A stretch of DNA of 64,000 nt from an uncultured Oscillospiraceae bacterium (GTDB taxonomy: Bacteria; Bacillota; Clostridia; Oscillospirales; Oscillospiraceae): positions 124,001-188,000 of the forward strand of contig CAKTIE010000001.1 of the NCBI GenBank assembly GCA_934565655.1, in the 5' to 3' direction. Below are positions 8,316 to 17,150 of the stretch, piece by piece. The notes under the pieces are model-generated. The model ran no database searches. It worked only from the letters and a program-made list of their open reading frames with translations, and had not been told where the DNA came from. The stretch's first letter is position 1. Every line of letters starts with the position of its first letter. The position numbers were made by a program, and so were the translations under genes.

Positions 8316-9599
8316 ATGGATGAACTGAGAGACAGAACCGAGCCGCAGGAGGTCGTAGACTGGTACGTTCCCCAGCAGGGGAAGGAGGTGGTGGACTACT
8401 ACGTCCATCACCAGCCCCTTCCGGAGAGCATCCGTCCCGCGCCGCCCCGGCCGCTGAAAAAGAAAAAGCATCTGGGCCTGTGGATCTTCCTGGGCGTCAT
8501 GGCCGTGGTGGCCGTGGTCGTGGTGCTGGCCGCCATTTTCTGGCGGAGGGACACCGCCCCGTCGTATGACGGCGGGACCGACGACAAGGACGCCAGCAGC
8601 ATCGTGGACATCTTCGGTGACCAGACCACCACTATCCCCCGCTATACCGACTACGACCCCACGCTGAAGCTGGACGTGGTCTCCGGCCACGGCCCGGAGC
8701 TGACGGCACAGGAGGTCTATGCCAAGGTGAACCCCGCCACCGTGCTGGTGGTGGCCGAGCAGGGCGGAAGCGCCTCTGTGGGCACCGGCGTCATTATGAC
8801 CGCCGACGGCTATGTGATCACCAATGCTCATGTGATCTCCGGCGGCGAGAGCTGCTGGGTGGTGCTGGCCAGCGGCGTGCAGTATGAGGCGCAGCTGGTG
8901 GGCTATGATTCCGACGAGGATCTGGCGGTGCTGAAGCTGGAGGGCGCACAGGATCTGCCTGTGGCCGAGTTCGGCAACAGCGACCTTGCGGTGGTGGGCG
9001 ACAGGGTCTACGCCATCGGCAACCCGCTGGGCATCGAGCTGCGGGGCACCCTGACGGAGGGCATCCTCTCCGCCATCAACCGGGACGTGGAGCTGGAGGG
9101 CCGCACCCTGAACGTATTGCAGACCACCGCCGCCCTGAACAACGGCAACTCCGGCGGCCCGCTGATCAACCGCTACGGGCAGGTCATCGGCATCAACACC
9201 CTGAAAATGAGCGGCACCGGCGCGCCGGAAGAGGCCACGGTGGAGGGACTGGGCTTCGCCTTGCCCATCTCCAGCGCCAGCTTTGTGATCAACGATATCA
9301 TTGCCGACGGCAAGTTTCACGGCACGCCCACGCTGGGCATTATGGTGGCCACCTATGACACCGAGGACGGCGGCACCATTGTGGCGGCGGTAGAGGTCGC
9401 CGCAGGCTCTGCCGCCGAGGAGGCCGGTGTGGAGACGGGCGACATCATTCTGGCCGTGAACGGGCAGGAGATCACCACCACCGCCGAGCTGATGGCCATC
9501 CGCCGCCAGCACGCCATCGGCGACACCCTGACACTGACCATCCTCCGGGACGGCGAGACCATGGATATCCCCGTGGTGCTGCGATCCAACAAGAAATAA
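8316..9599 (+). CDS. HtrA/DegP-like membrane-anchored serine protease with PDZ domain
   Basis: 427 residues. Short cytoplasmic N-terminus, one membrane anchor (LWIFLGVMAVVAVVVVLAAI, ~50-70), trypsin-like domain with catalytic triad His172 (TNAHVISGG), Asp202 (DEDLAVLKLE) and Ser279 (NNGNSGGPLIN), and one C-terminal PDZ domain (~residues 330-420, AGVETGDIILAVNGQEI). It degrades or refolds damaged exported proteins at the outer face of the membrane. It lies 7 bp after the kinase gene, so it is the third gene of that operon and a probable target of the two-component pair. A strong terminator follows. Confidence 0.94.
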   Translation: MDELRDRTEPQEVVDWYVPQQGKEVVDYYVHHQPLPESIRPAPPRPLKKKKHLGLWIFLGVMAVVAVVVVLAAIFWRRDTAPSYDGGTDDKDASSIVDIFGDQTTTIPRYTDYDPTLKLDVVSGHGPELTAQEVYAKVNPATVLVVAEQGGSASVGTGVIMTADGYVITNAHVISGGESCWVVLASGVQYEAQLVGYDSDEDLAVLKLEGAQDLPVAEFGNSDLAVVGDRVYAIGNPLGIELRGTLTEGILSAINRDVELEGRTLNVLQTTAALNNGNSGGPLINRYGQVIGINTLKMSGTGAPEEATVEGLGFALPISSASFVINDIIADGKFHGTPTLGIMVATYDTEDGGTIVAAVEVAAGSAAEEAGVETGDIILAVNGQEITTTAELMAIRRQHAIGDTLTLTILRDGETMDIPVVLRSNKK

Positions 9600-9633
9600 A
9601 AAAAGAGTGAGCCTCGCGGCTCACTCTTTTTTT
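9598..9633. terminator. Bidirectional intrinsic terminator
   Basis: GAGTGAGCC stem with TCGC loop, flanked by A-run and T-run. It ends the regulator-kinase-HtrA operon and, on the other strand, the TauE/SafE pair. Confidence 0.92.
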
Positions 9634-9980
9634 ACCAGCGTCATGACGCCCATCACCAGCAGGTATATGCCGAAGGGCTTCCGCAGCAGCTCTGTGTCCA
9701 CGGCGGAGGCTGCCCACGCCCCTGCCGCCGCCGTCAGCAGACCCCATGGCACCGCCTGCCGCAGGGCATCCCTGTCCAGCAGGCCGCTTTTCCGGTGAAA
9801 CAGCAGTCCCGCCCCGGCGGTGGGCAGGAAATACAGCAGATTGATGCCCCGTGCGGCGGCGGGATCGACGCCCAGAAACAGCGTCATCACCAGCAGCAGA
9901 AGCGTTCCGCCGCCTACGCCCCAGGCCGAGAGGATACCGGTGCCTGTCCCCACCAGCAGCGGCAGCACCCACTCCGTCAC
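9621..9980 (-). CDS. Half-length TauE/SafE (TSUP) permease, second half
   Basis: 119 residues, about four hydrophobic helices. It starts at a GTG overlapping the stop of the preceding gene (GTGA overlap at 9977-9980). The TSUP motif GTGILSAWGVGGGTLLLLV is at the N-terminus and LLRKPFGIYLLVMGVMTL at the end. TSUP proteins export sulfite, sulfoacetate or other organosulfur anions, and usually hold two such repeats in ~250 residues. Here each repeat is its own polypeptide, and the neighbour supplies the other, so a heterodimeric carrier is likely. The last 13 bases overlap the shared terminator. Confidence 0.82.
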   Translation of the reverse strand: MTEWVLPLLVGTGTGILSAWGVGGGTLLLLVMTLFLGVDPAAARGINLLYFLPTAGAGLLFHRKSGLLDRDALRQAVPWGLLTAAAGAWAASAVDTELLRKPFGIYLLVMGVMTLVKKE

Positions 9981-10330
9981 AGCAGATACCTCACGCCGCC
10001 GTACAGCAGGAACAGGGCGAAGATCCGCCGCAGCCATGTGCCGCTGACCTTCCGGAACAGCACTCCGCCCACTGCGCCGCCGATGCCGCCGCCGATCAGG
10101 TACGGCAGCGCCGCCAGCCAGTCAAAGCCGCCCCGCAGCATGCAGATGGCCGCCGACAGCACGCACAGAGGCAGGATCACCGCCACGCAGGTGGCCAGCG
10201 CCCGCTTCTGCTCCAGACCGCACCAGAGCGTCAGCATAGGCGCCAGCACCATGCCGCCGCCTCCGCCGAAGGCGCCGTTCACCAGTCCCGCCGCCGCGCC
10301 CGCCAGCCGCAGCTTGCCCTTTTGCCCCAT
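9977..10330 (-). CDS. Half-length TauE/SafE (TSUP) permease, first half
   Basis: 117 residues with about four membrane helices and the TSUP repeat signature AAAGLVNGAFGGGGGMVLAP near the N-terminus. ATG at 10330 follows GGAGGTG. It overlaps the second half-gene by 4 bp, so the two products should be made in equal amounts. The transported anion is unknown; a sulfur compound is the family expectation. Confidence 0.82.
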   Translation of the reverse strand: MGQKGKLRLAGAAAGLVNGAFGGGGGMVLAPMLTLWCGLEQKRALATCVAVILPLCVLSAAICMLRGGFDWLAALPYLIGGGIGGAVGGVLFRKVSGTWLRRIFALFLLYGGVRYLL

Positions 10331-10354
10331 TCTGTTTCACCTCCGCGTATATGT

Positions 10355-10376
10355 AAGGCCGCCGGAGGGCGGCCTT
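10355..10376. terminator. GC-rich hairpin upstream of the TSUP pair
   Basis: AAGGCCGCC (10355-10363) pairs with 10368-10376 around a 4-nt loop. The T-run (10375-10378) is on the plus strand, so it is not a textbook terminator for the minus-strand DUF1540 gene that ends at 10390; it could separate that gene from the TSUP pair. Confidence 0.4.
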
Positions 10377-10389
10377 TTGCGCGGGCTTC

Positions 10390-10593
10390 TTAATACTTGC
10401 GGAAGCTCTGGCAGTCGGTGCACTGATCCATGGAGGGGTTCTGCTCATGAGTACCCACCTGGATGGAGTTCAGGCCGCAACGGTTCACGTCCTTGCAGTG
10501 ATGGGCGCAGCTGGTGACCGTGCAGTTGATGGCGCTGTTGGGGGTGCACTCGCAGCCGTCGTTGGTGCAGCCGCACTTCTCGTAATTGCTCAT
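10390..10593 (-). CDS. DUF1540 cysteine-rich small protein
   Basis: 67 residues with twelve cysteines: CGCTNDGCEC, NCTVTSCAHHC, RCGLNSIQVG and QCTDCQSF. This matches the DUF1540 spacing (CxVxxC...C...I.VG...C.DC) known from clostridial proteins, which are probable metal-binding small proteins of unknown role. ATG at 10593 follows GGGAGG on the minus strand. It is not overlapped by any competing gene and sits alone after the mgtE terminator. Confidence 0.85.
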   Translation of the reverse strand: MSNYEKCGCTNDGCECTPNSAINCTVTSCAHHCKDVNRCGLNSIQVGTHEQNPSMDQCTDCQSFRKY

Positions 10594-10611
10594 TGTGGTT
10601 TCCTCCCGAAT

Positions 10612-10660
10612 AAAAAAGTAAGGTCAGGCGCGGAAAGCTTGGCTTTCCATTTGCCTGACC
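10612..10660 (-). terminator. Terminator of mgtE
   Basis: Minus-strand hairpin with outer arms GGTCAGGC (10622-10629) and complement (10653-10660), inner arms GGAAAGC, and then a six-base T-run (complement of 10612-10617). Confidence 0.85.
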
Positions 10661-10739
10661 CTAGTGTGTCCGTCAAATACGGGAGTATGCAGTTGAAAAT
10701 TTTTGAAATTGCAATGTCGTACCGGCTCATACGATCACT

Positions 10740-12125
10740 CTATATCCCCAGAAACGCCGAGGCCAGCGCAAAATAGATCAGCAGGCTGGTGGCGTCCACG
10801 ATGGTGGTGATGAAGGGACTGGCCATCACCGCCGGGTCAAGGCCGATCTTCTCCGCCAGCAGCGGCAGCGAACAGCCCACGCACTTGGCGAAGATCACCA
10901 CGAACATCACCGTCAGGCACACCACAAGGCACACCGTCATGGTCACCTCGTCGTTGCCCAGCAGCAGCCGGTCCACCAGCAGCATTTTCACAAAGTTGGC
11001 CGCCGCCAGCGCCGCGCCGCACAGGAAGGCCACACGGACCTCCTTCCACAGCACCGCCAGCACGTCGGAGAAATCCACCTCGCCCAGACTCAGGGCGCGG
11101 ATCACCGCCACGGACGCCTGGGTGCCGGAGTTGCCGCCGGTGCCCGACAGCATGGGGATGTAGGCGTTCAGCACCAGGCAGGCCGCCAGCGCGCTTTCGT
11201 AATGGTTCAGGATCATGCCGGTAAAGGTGGCCGACAGCATCAGAATCAGCAGCCACGGCATACGGGCCTTCCATGTGTCGAATACACCGGCGCGGAGGTA
11301 GGGCTTGTCGGAGGGCAGCATAGCCGCCATCTTCTCGAAGTCCTCGGTGGTCTCTTCCTCGATGACGTCCATGGCGTCGTCGACGGTGACGATACCCACC
11401 AGCCGCTTTTCCAGATCCACGATGGGCATGGCCAGGAAGTCGTATTTGCTCAGGGCCTGGGCCACGTCCTCCTTATCGTCGGTGGTCTTGGCCCACACCA
11501 CGTCGGGATCCATGATGTCCTCGATCAGGTCGTCCTCGTCCGCCAGCAGCAGCTCGCGGACGGACAGCACGCCCAGCAGGCGGCGTGTGGGGTCGGTGAC
11601 GTACAGGATGTTGATGGTCTCCAGCTCGCCGCCGATGCGGCGGATGCGCTTGAAGGCGTCCGCCACCGTCATGTCCTTCTTCAGGGACAGGAACTCCATG
11701 TTCATGATGGAGCCGGCGCTGTCCTCGGGATATTTCAGGATCTCATTGATGGACTTGCGCATTTCCGGCGTGGCCTTGTCCAGAATACGGATCACCACGC
11801 TGGCGGGCATCTCCTCCACGATGTCCACGGCATCGTCCAGATACAGCTCGTCCAGCACTTCCTTCAGCTCGGTGTTGGAAAAGCCGTTGATCAGCATCTC
11901 CTGGCTCTCGCTCTCCAGCTCCACGAATACCTCCGCCGCCGTCTCCTTGGGCAGCAGCCGGTACAGAAGGGGCATGACCTCGGGGCCGGCCTCCTCCAGT
12001 ATCTGGGCGATATCCGCGCTCTCCATGGGAAGGAACATGTCACGCAGCTCGGCGTACCGTTTCTCATGGATCATCTCCTTGATCTCGTCCAGCAGCTCGT
12101 CCATCCTGTTTTCCAGATCGATCAT
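10740..12125 (-). CDS. mgtE: Magnesium transporter MgtE
   Basis: 461 residues with the MgtE order: N-terminal superhelical domain (~1-135, ADIAQILEEAGPEVMPLLYRLLP), two CBS domains (~140-260, with FLSLKKDMTVADAFKRIRR and FLAMPIVDLEKRLVGIVTVDDAMDV), a plug helix, and a five-helix membrane domain (~285-461, MLSGTGGNSGTQASVAVIRAL and the cation-pore region ending at ASPFITTIVDATSLLIYF). It imports Mg2+ and is gated by cytosolic Mg2+ through the CBS pair. A second layer of control is the M-box riboswitch in its leader (12177-12391). Confidence 0.96.
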   Translation of the reverse strand: MIDLENRMDELLDEIKEMIHEKRYAELRDMFLPMESADIAQILEEAGPEVMPLLYRLLPKETAAEVFVELESESQEMLINGFSNTELKEVLDELYLDDAVDIVEEMPASVVIRILDKATPEMRKSINEILKYPEDSAGSIMNMEFLSLKKDMTVADAFKRIRRIGGELETINILYVTDPTRRLLGVLSVRELLLADEDDLIEDIMDPDVVWAKTTDDKEDVAQALSKYDFLAMPIVDLEKRLVGIVTVDDAMDVIEEETTEDFEKMAAMLPSDKPYLRAGVFDTWKARMPWLLILMLSATFTGMILNHYESALAACLVLNAYIPMLSGTGGNSGTQASVAVIRALSLGEVDFSDVLAVLWKEVRVAFLCGAALAAANFVKMLLVDRLLLGNDEVTMTVCLVVCLTVMFVVIFAKCVGCSLPLLAEKIGLDPAVMASPFITTIVDATSLLIYFALASAFLGI

Positions 12126-12176
12126 GCCGCGTTCCTCCTTTCCCCGGATCGTCCACCATTTTCGGGCAGCAAAAAA

Positions 12177-12391
12177 ACACCCCAGCGCGGCAGGCGCTGC
12201 GGTGTAAGCGGGAAGCCATCCTATATGCGGCTTCTGGCCCTACCGTTACAAGCTTTAGCATCGCGGGGCGGTGAAGCTACGTTAGATACTACCTTGGTTT
12301 CGATAGTACCTGCTCAAACCATCTCATGGTGTCTCCACCATTTCGCGGCAGCAGCCCATATCCCTCGCGGTAGCCTTACCTACCGGTGAAC
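12177..12391 (-). promoter_or_regulatory. M-box (ykoK) magnesium riboswitch with terminator
   Basis: The minus-strand leader between the promoter and mgtE carries M-box landmarks: GCTGCTGCCGCGAAATGG, GAGACACCATGAG and the ATGCTAAAGC segment. It is followed by an expression platform at 12177-12205, a strong hairpin with a seven-base T-run at 12171-12177. In this class Mg2+ binding folds the aptamer so that the terminator forms and mgtE is shut off when Mg2+ is plentiful. The downstream gene is exactly the expected one. Confidence 0.93.
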
Positions 12392-12397
12392 AATACT

Positions 12398-12426
12398 ATA
12401 CTATGTCAAAATAAAGGCCTTGTCAA
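12398..12426 (-). promoter_or_regulatory. Promoter of the M-box/mgtE transcript
   Basis: On the minus strand TTGACA (12426-12421), 17-bp spacer, TAGTAT (12403-12398). Transcription would begin a few bases before the first M-box helix. Confidence 0.82.
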
Positions 12427-12490
12427 GAGTCGCCGCCATCTTTCGGCCACCTTTTTCGTACAAATCGAAAAAATGTTTTACAAATATGCC

Positions 12491-12519
12491 TTGTCGCGGA
12501 AAACGCAGTGTGGTATACT
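12491..12519 (+). promoter_or_regulatory. Promoter of radC
   Basis: TTGTCG (12491-12496), 17-bp spacer, TATACT (12514-12519), 50 bp before the radC start codon. It is divergent from the mgtE promoter. Confidence 0.7.
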
Positions 12520-12568
12520 GTATTATTGCTATAAAATGCGGAATTATCGGCAGAAGGGAGGGCGTGAT

Positions 12569-13240
12569 ATGGGCCTGCACGACGGACACCGGGCGCGGAA
12601 GAAGGAGCAGTTCCGCCAGCACGGGCTGGACAGCTTTGCCGATCACGAGGTGCTGGAGCTGGCGCTGTATTACGCCATTCCCCGGCGGGACACCAACGAG
12701 ATCGCCCACCGGCTGCTGCAAAAATTCGGCTCGCTGCAAAACGTGCTGAGTGCTCCGGCAGAGGAGCTGGCCAAGGTAGAGGGCGTGGGCGACGGCGCGG
12801 CGCTGTATCTGACGCTGCTGGAGGCCATCCGGAAGCGGGCGGCCCGTCCCGCGGGCCGGGAGCGGGTGCTGAACACCGTGGACAAATGCGGCCGGTATTT
12901 TCTGGCGCTGCTGGAGCAGGAGCGGCAGGAGGTGCTGTATCAGGCATGCCTGGACGCCAAGGGAAAGCTCCTCAGCTGCAAGCGGCTGTCCCAGGGCGGC
13001 GCGGACAGCGCGGCCTTCTCGCTGCGGCAGGTGGTGGAAAACGCCCTGCTGTCCAATGCCAGCGTGGTGGTGCTGGCCCATAACCATCCCAGCGGCGTGG
13101 CGCTGCCCTCCGAGAATGACCGGGCGGTGACGCTGTGGGTGCGGGACGCTCTGAAGGCCATGGATATCCAGCTGCTGGATCACATCATCGTGGCGGACGG
13201 GGATTACGTCAGCATGAACCAAAGCGGGTATCTGGTTTGA
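12569..13240 (+). CDS. radC: RadC family JAB/MPN-domain protein
   Basis: 223 residues. ATG 12569 is chosen because AAGGGAGGG lies just upstream and the product then matches the usual RadC length; a longer frame from 12386 would run through the promoter. N-terminal helix-hairpin-helix region (FGSLQNVLSAPAEELAKVEGVGDGAAL) and a C-terminal JAB metalloprotease-like domain with the HNHPSG...S...D zinc signature. Despite the historic name, RadC is not proven to act in repair; the family is often tied to recombination and competence. Confidence 0.9.
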   Translation: MGLHDGHRARKKEQFRQHGLDSFADHEVLELALYYAIPRRDTNEIAHRLLQKFGSLQNVLSAPAEELAKVEGVGDGAALYLTLLEAIRKRAARPAGRERVLNTVDKCGRYFLALLEQERQEVLYQACLDAKGKLLSCKRLSQGGADSAAFSLRQVVENALLSNASVVVLAHNHPSGVALPSENDRAVTLWVRDALKAMDIQLLDHIIVADGDYVSMNQSGYLV

Positions 13241-13260
13241 TGTGGATAAGAGAATGCCGC

Positions 13261-13417
13261 ACCAAAGGCTCTCCTTGTTGCAAGGGGAGCTGTCAGCCGC
13301 AAGGCTGACTGAGGGGATAAACCGTATTTGGACAATCCCTCCGGCGCTTCGCGCCACCTCAGCTGTGCACGCCCCAGTGTGCGCACTGGGGTGCCTTTAC
13401 ACAAGGGAGGCTTTGGT
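13261..13417 (+). repeat. Palindromic repeat family 1, full copy
   Basis: 157 bp with terminal inverted ACCAAAG/CTTTGGT and internal paired arms (CTGTCAGCCGCAAGGCTGACTG, CCCCAGTG/CACTGGGG). An inverted homologous copy lies at 47551-47712. Size and structure fit a non-autonomous (MITE-like) element. Confidence 0.8.
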
Positions 13418-13439
13418 ACAACACCTATCATTAACGTCC

Positions 13440-13518
13440 GTGCGGCGGGGTGAGGTCACCCCGCCCTACGAAGCGGTATGTTGACATTCCGTAGGGCGGC
13501 ATGACCACATGCCGCCGC
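13440..13518. repeat. Repeat family 2 copy
   Basis: Inverted arms around GCGGGGTGAGGTCACCCCGC, then GTAGGGCGGCATGACCACAT at 13491 onward. The 28 bp at 13491-13518 recur exactly, inverted, at 27485-27512. Confidence 0.75.
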
Positions 13519-13545
13519 GGCGAAACACTCCAAAGGAGAACCCCT

Positions 13546-15510
13546 ATGCCTCAATTCAAAGTTCATTCTGAATATTCCCCCGCCGGAGACCAGCCCCAGG
13601 CCATCGAAAAGCTGGCCGAGGGTGTGGATCTGGGCCTGCGGGAGCAGGTGCTCAAGGGCGTCACCGGCTCCGGCAAGACCTATACCATGGCCAAGGTCAT
13701 CGAGCAGGTGCAGCGCCCCACGCTGGTGCTGGCCCACAACAAGACCCTGGCCGCCCAGCTGTGCGAGGAGTTCCGGGAGTTCTTCCCGGAAAACGCCGTG
13801 GAGTACTTCGTCTCCTACTACGACTACTACCAGCCGGAGGCGTATATCCCCCACACCGACACCTATATCGAGAAGGACGCCTCCACCAACGAGGAGATCG
13901 ACCGCCTGCGGCTTTCCGCCACCTGCGCCCTGCTGGAGCGGCGGGACGTGATCGTGGTGTCATCGGTCAGCTGCATCTACGGTCTGGGCGAGCCGGATGA
14001 CTTCGCTCGCATGATGATCTCCCTGCGCACCGGCATGACCATGGATCGGGACGAGCTGCTGCGCCGTCTGGTGGAGGACCGGTACGAGCGCAACGACGTG
14101 GCCTTCCAGCGGAATGTGTTCCGCGTCCGGGGCGACACGGTGGAGCTGTACCCCGCCTACTATAAGGATCGGGCCATCCGGGTGGAGTTCTTCGGCGACG
14201 AGATCGACCGCATCACCGAGTTCCATCCCGTCACCGGTGCGGCCATGAAAACGCTGAACCATGTGGCCATCTACCCCGCCAGCCACTACGTCACCCCCAA
14301 GGACAAGATGGACGCCGCCATGGCCCAGATCAAGAAGGAGCTGGCGGAGCGGCTGCAATTCTTCGAGGAGAACAACATGCTGGTGGAGGCTCAGCGCCTG
14401 CGCCAGCGGACGGAATACGACATGGAGATGATGACCGAGCTGGGCTACTGCTCCGGCATCGAGAACTACTCCCGCATCATCTCCCAGCGGCCCGCCGGGT
14501 CGCCGCCCATGACGCTGCTGGACTTCTTCCCCGATGACTTCCTGCTGTTCGTGGACGAGAGCCATGTGACGCTGCCGCAGGTGCGGGCCATGTACAACGG
14601 CGACCGGGCCCGCAAGGAAAGTCTGGTGCGCTATGGCTTCCGCCTGCCCTGCGCCTTCGATAACCGGCCCCTGAAATTCGAGGAGTTCGAGGAGCGGTTC
14701 CATCAGGCCATCTACGTCTCCGCCACTCCCGGTGAGTACGAACGCCAGCACGCCGATCAGGTGGTGGAGCAGGTGATCCGCCCCACGGGCCTGTTAGACC
14801 CCCGTATCGAGCTGCGGTCCGTGGTGGGACAGATCGACGACCTGTCCGCCGAGATCCGCGCCCGGGCGGAGCGGAACGAGCGTGTGCTGGTGACCACCCT
14901 CACCAAGCGGATGGCGGAGGATCTGACCGCCCACTTCCGCCAGAACGGCATCCGTGTGCGGTATATGCACTCCGACGTGGCGGCGCTGGAGCGGATGGAG
15001 ATCATCCGCGACCTGCGATTGGGCGAGTTCGACGTGCTGGTGGGCATCAACCTGCTGCGGGAGGGCCTCGACCTGCCGGAGGTCAGTCTGGTGGCCATTC
15101 TGGACGCCGACAAGGAGGGCTTCCTCCGCAGCGAGACCAGCCTGATCCAGACCATCGGCCGCGCCGCCCGCAACGCCGAGGGTCTGGTGATCCTCTACGC
15201 CGACACGGTGACGCCCTCCATGCGCTCCGCCATGGACGAGACGGAGCGCCGCCGGAAATTACAGGACGACTTCAACAAGGCCCACGGCATCACGCCCCGC
15301 ACCATCCGCAAGAGTGTGCGGGAGATGGTGGAGATCAGCCACAGCGCCGAGGAGGCGTCCCAGCTCTCCAAGAAGAAGCTCAGCGACCGGGAGCGGGTCG
15401 AGACCATCGCCCGTCTGGAAAAGGAAATGAAGGCCGCCAGCAAAATGCTGGAATTCGAGTACGCCGCGCTGCTGCGTGACCAGATCATCCAACTGCGAGG
15501 CGGCAAATGA
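13546..15510 (+). CDS. uvrB: Excinuclease ABC subunit B
   Basis: 654 residues, full length for UvrB. Walker A GVTGSGKT (~38-45), the beta-hairpin that inserts into damaged DNA ([14 protein letters not shown]), helicase motifs with DESH ([12 protein letters not shown]), QTIGRAARN near the C-terminal end of the motor, and a final UVR domain that binds UvrC. ATG 13546 follows AAAGGAG. UvrB scans damage with UvrA and hands the site to UvrC. uvrA lies 2.6 kb downstream on the same strand with its own promoter, three unrelated genes apart; uvrC is not in the window. Confidence 0.97.
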   Translation: MPQFKVHSEYSPAGDQPQAIEKLAEGVDLGLREQVLKGVTGSGKTYTMAKVIEQVQRPTLVLAHNKTLAAQLCEEFREFFPENAVEYFVSYYDYYQPEAYIPHTDTYIEKDASTNEEIDRLRLSATCALLERRDVIVVSSVSCIYGLGEPDDFARMMISLRTGMTMDRDELLRRLVEDRYERNDVAFQRNVFRVRGDTVELYPAYYKDRAIRVEFFGDEIDRITEFHPVTGAAMKTLNHVAIYPASHYVTPKDKMDAAMAQIKKELAERLQFFEENNMLVEAQRLRQRTEYDMEMMTELGYCSGIENYSRIISQRPAGSPPMTLLDFFPDDFLLFVDESHVTLPQVRAMYNGDRARKESLVRYGFRLPCAFDNRPLKFEEFEERFHQAIYVSATPGEYERQHADQVVEQVIRPTGLLDPRIELRSVVGQIDDLSAEIRARAERNERVLVTTLTKRMAEDLTAHFRQNGIRVRYMHSDVAALERMEIIRDLRLGEFDVLVGINLLREGLDLPEVSLVAILDADKEGFLRSETSLIQTIGRAARNAEGLVILYADTVTPSMRSAMDETERRRKLQDDFNKAHGITPRTIRKSVREMVEISHSAEEASQLSKKKLSDRERVETIARLEKEMKAASKMLEFEYAALLRDQIIQLRGGK

Positions 15511-15550
15511 TGTACGCCAATCAAAATTCAAACGGACCGAGAATTGACCT

Positions 15551-16459
15551 ATGAAAAAGTATCTTTCCTATATCTATGTGATCCTCAGCGCTGTGTGCTG
15601 GGGCTTCATCGGGTTTTCCAACCGCCTGCTGACCGAAGCGGGCGCGTCGCTGGGCAACCGGGTGTTCATCCGCAATTTCGGTACGCTGCTGGTGCTGACG
15701 GTGGTGTTCGGCCTGTTTCACCGGCAGGTATTCCGCATCAAACTGAAGCATCTGCCCATTTTCCTGTGCTCCGGTCTTATCAGTATTCTGCTGCTGAGTC
15801 TGGTGTACTTCCAGTGCCAGACCATGTGCTCGTTGTCCGTGGCGGCGGTGCTGCTGTATCTGGCGCCCTCCTTCGTGGTGCTCATCAGCGCCGTGCTGTG
15901 GAAAACGCCCCTGACCCGCCGGAAGATCATCGCGCTGGTGGTGTCGCTGCTGGGCTGCGTCATGGTCAGCGGCATGCTGGGCGGCGAGATGACCGCCTCA
16001 TGGACCGGCATCGCGCTGGGCGTGGTCTCGGGCATGTGCTACGCCAGCTATACCGTGTTCGCCCACTACGGCCTTGCCCATTACGAGAGCTATACCATGA
16101 TCTACTGGACGTTTCTGGTGGCGGGTCTGGGCTCCATTTTCTTCGCGGATTTCTCCACCCTGCCCGCGCTGCTGCACCAGCCCACAGGCCCGCTGGGCAT
16201 GTTCGGCGTGGTGATCGTGGCCACGGTGCTGCCCTATATCTTCTACACACGGGGCCTTGAGGGCGTGGAGAGCGGCAAGGCCTCCATCATCACCAATATC
16301 GAGCCGGTGGTGGAGACGCTGGTGGGTATCCTCGTGTTCCACGAGGCGCTGACCATCTGGACGGTGCTGGGCGTCAGCTGCGTGTTCGGCTGCGTGATCC
16401 TGCTGGCGAAAGGAGACAAACCATGCAAAGATGCCGCATCCTCAACGGCTTCCACCTGA
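15551..16459 (+). CDS. EamA/DMT-family transporter
   Basis: 302 residues with about ten membrane helices as two EamA repeats (~residues 8-140 and 150-285). The second half includes FYTRGLEGVESGKASIITNIEPVVETL, the conserved repeat end of this superfamily. Members export amino acids, nucleobases or other metabolites; the substrate is not predictable. It begins 40 bp after uvrB and its 3' end overlaps the traX gene by 37 bp, suggesting one transcript. Confidence 0.9.
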   Translation: MKKYLSYIYVILSAVCWGFIGFSNRLLTEAGASLGNRVFIRNFGTLLVLTVVFGLFHRQVFRIKLKHLPIFLCSGLISILLLSLVYFQCQTMCSLSVAAVLLYLAPSFVVLISAVLWKTPLTRRKIIALVVSLLGCVMVSGMLGGEMTASWTGIALGVVSGMCYASYTVFAHYGLAHYESYTMIYWTFLVAGLGSIFFADFSTLPALLHQPTGPLGMFGVVIVATVLPYIFYTRGLEGVESGKASIITNIEPVVETLVGILVFHEALTIWTVLGVSCVFGCVILLAKGDKPCKDAASSTAST

Positions 16460-17130
16460 AGCTCATCGCCATCTGCACCATGTTCATCGACCACATGGGC
16501 TATACGCTGTTTCCCGGCGTCATGTGGCTGCGGTGCATCGGACGGGCGGCCTTCCCCATCTTCTGCTTTCTGATCGCCGAAGGCTGCGTCTATACCCATG
16601 ACCGGAAGAAGTACGCGGCGCGGCTGCTGGTGTTCGCCCTGCTGTCGGAGATCCCCTTTAACCTGATGAACAGCGGCGCGGTGTGGGATATTTATCACCA
16701 GAACGTGCTGTGGACGCTGCTGGCCGGCGCACTGGTGTGCTGGCTCATCGACTGGGCGCTAAAAAAGCGCACGCCGTCCGCCTTTGTGCTGACGGGCGCG
16801 GTCATGGTGGCTGCCTACTGGCTGCTGGAGCTGACCGGCACCGACTACGGCGGCTGGGGCATGCTGCTGGTGGCCGCGTTCTACTGTGCCCGCCGCTGCC
16901 CTTATCCGCAAATGGCAAAGATGGCGATACAGGCCATTGGCCTCATCTTTTTCTCCATCGGCGTCATGGGCGGCCGCGTGACCATCGAGCTTTGGTCGCT
17001 GACGGCGCTGGTGCCCATCTGGATGTATAACGGCCAGCGGGGCTTTTCCAACAAAGCGGTGCAGTACGGCTTTTACGCCTTCTACCCCGTCCATATTCTC
17101 ATTTTGTCATTGATCGCAATGTACCATTGA
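16423..17130 (+). CDS. TraX family membrane protein
   Basis: 235 residues, about eight membrane segments, starting MQRCRILNGFHLKLIAIC and holding IDHMGYTLFPG and RCIGRAAFPIFCFLIAEG, the signature of the TraX/acyltransferase-3-like family (F-plasmid TraX acetylates pilin). Chromosomal copies without conjugation genes are common in Clostridia and probably O-acetylate some surface compound. The start lies inside the transporter gene before it; GAAAGGAG precedes it. Confidence 0.87.
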   Translation: MQRCRILNGFHLKLIAICTMFIDHMGYTLFPGVMWLRCIGRAAFPIFCFLIAEGCVYTHDRKKYAARLLVFALLSEIPFNLMNSGAVWDIYHQNVLWTLLAGALVCWLIDWALKKRTPSAFVLTGAVMVAAYWLLELTGTDYGGWGMLLVAAFYCARRCPYPQMAKMAIQAIGLIFFSIGVMGGRVTIELWSLTALVPIWMYNGQRGFSNKAVQYGFYAFYPVHILILSLIAMYH

Positions 17131-17150
17131 TCAACAAGGAGGCTGTCCCT

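Larger units (their letters stand above)
13241..13545. other. Repeat-filled spacer between radC and uvrB
   Basis: Holds a full copy of repeat family 1 (13261-13417) and a copy of repeat family 2 (about 13440-13518). No promoter for uvrB could be singled out. The ribosome site AAAGGAG lies at 13532-13538. Confidence 0.7.

Noticed and set aside
12386..12568. Extended radC start
   Set aside because: It would run through the M-box promoter and the radC promoter; ATG 12569 has a good ribosome site and gives the normal length.
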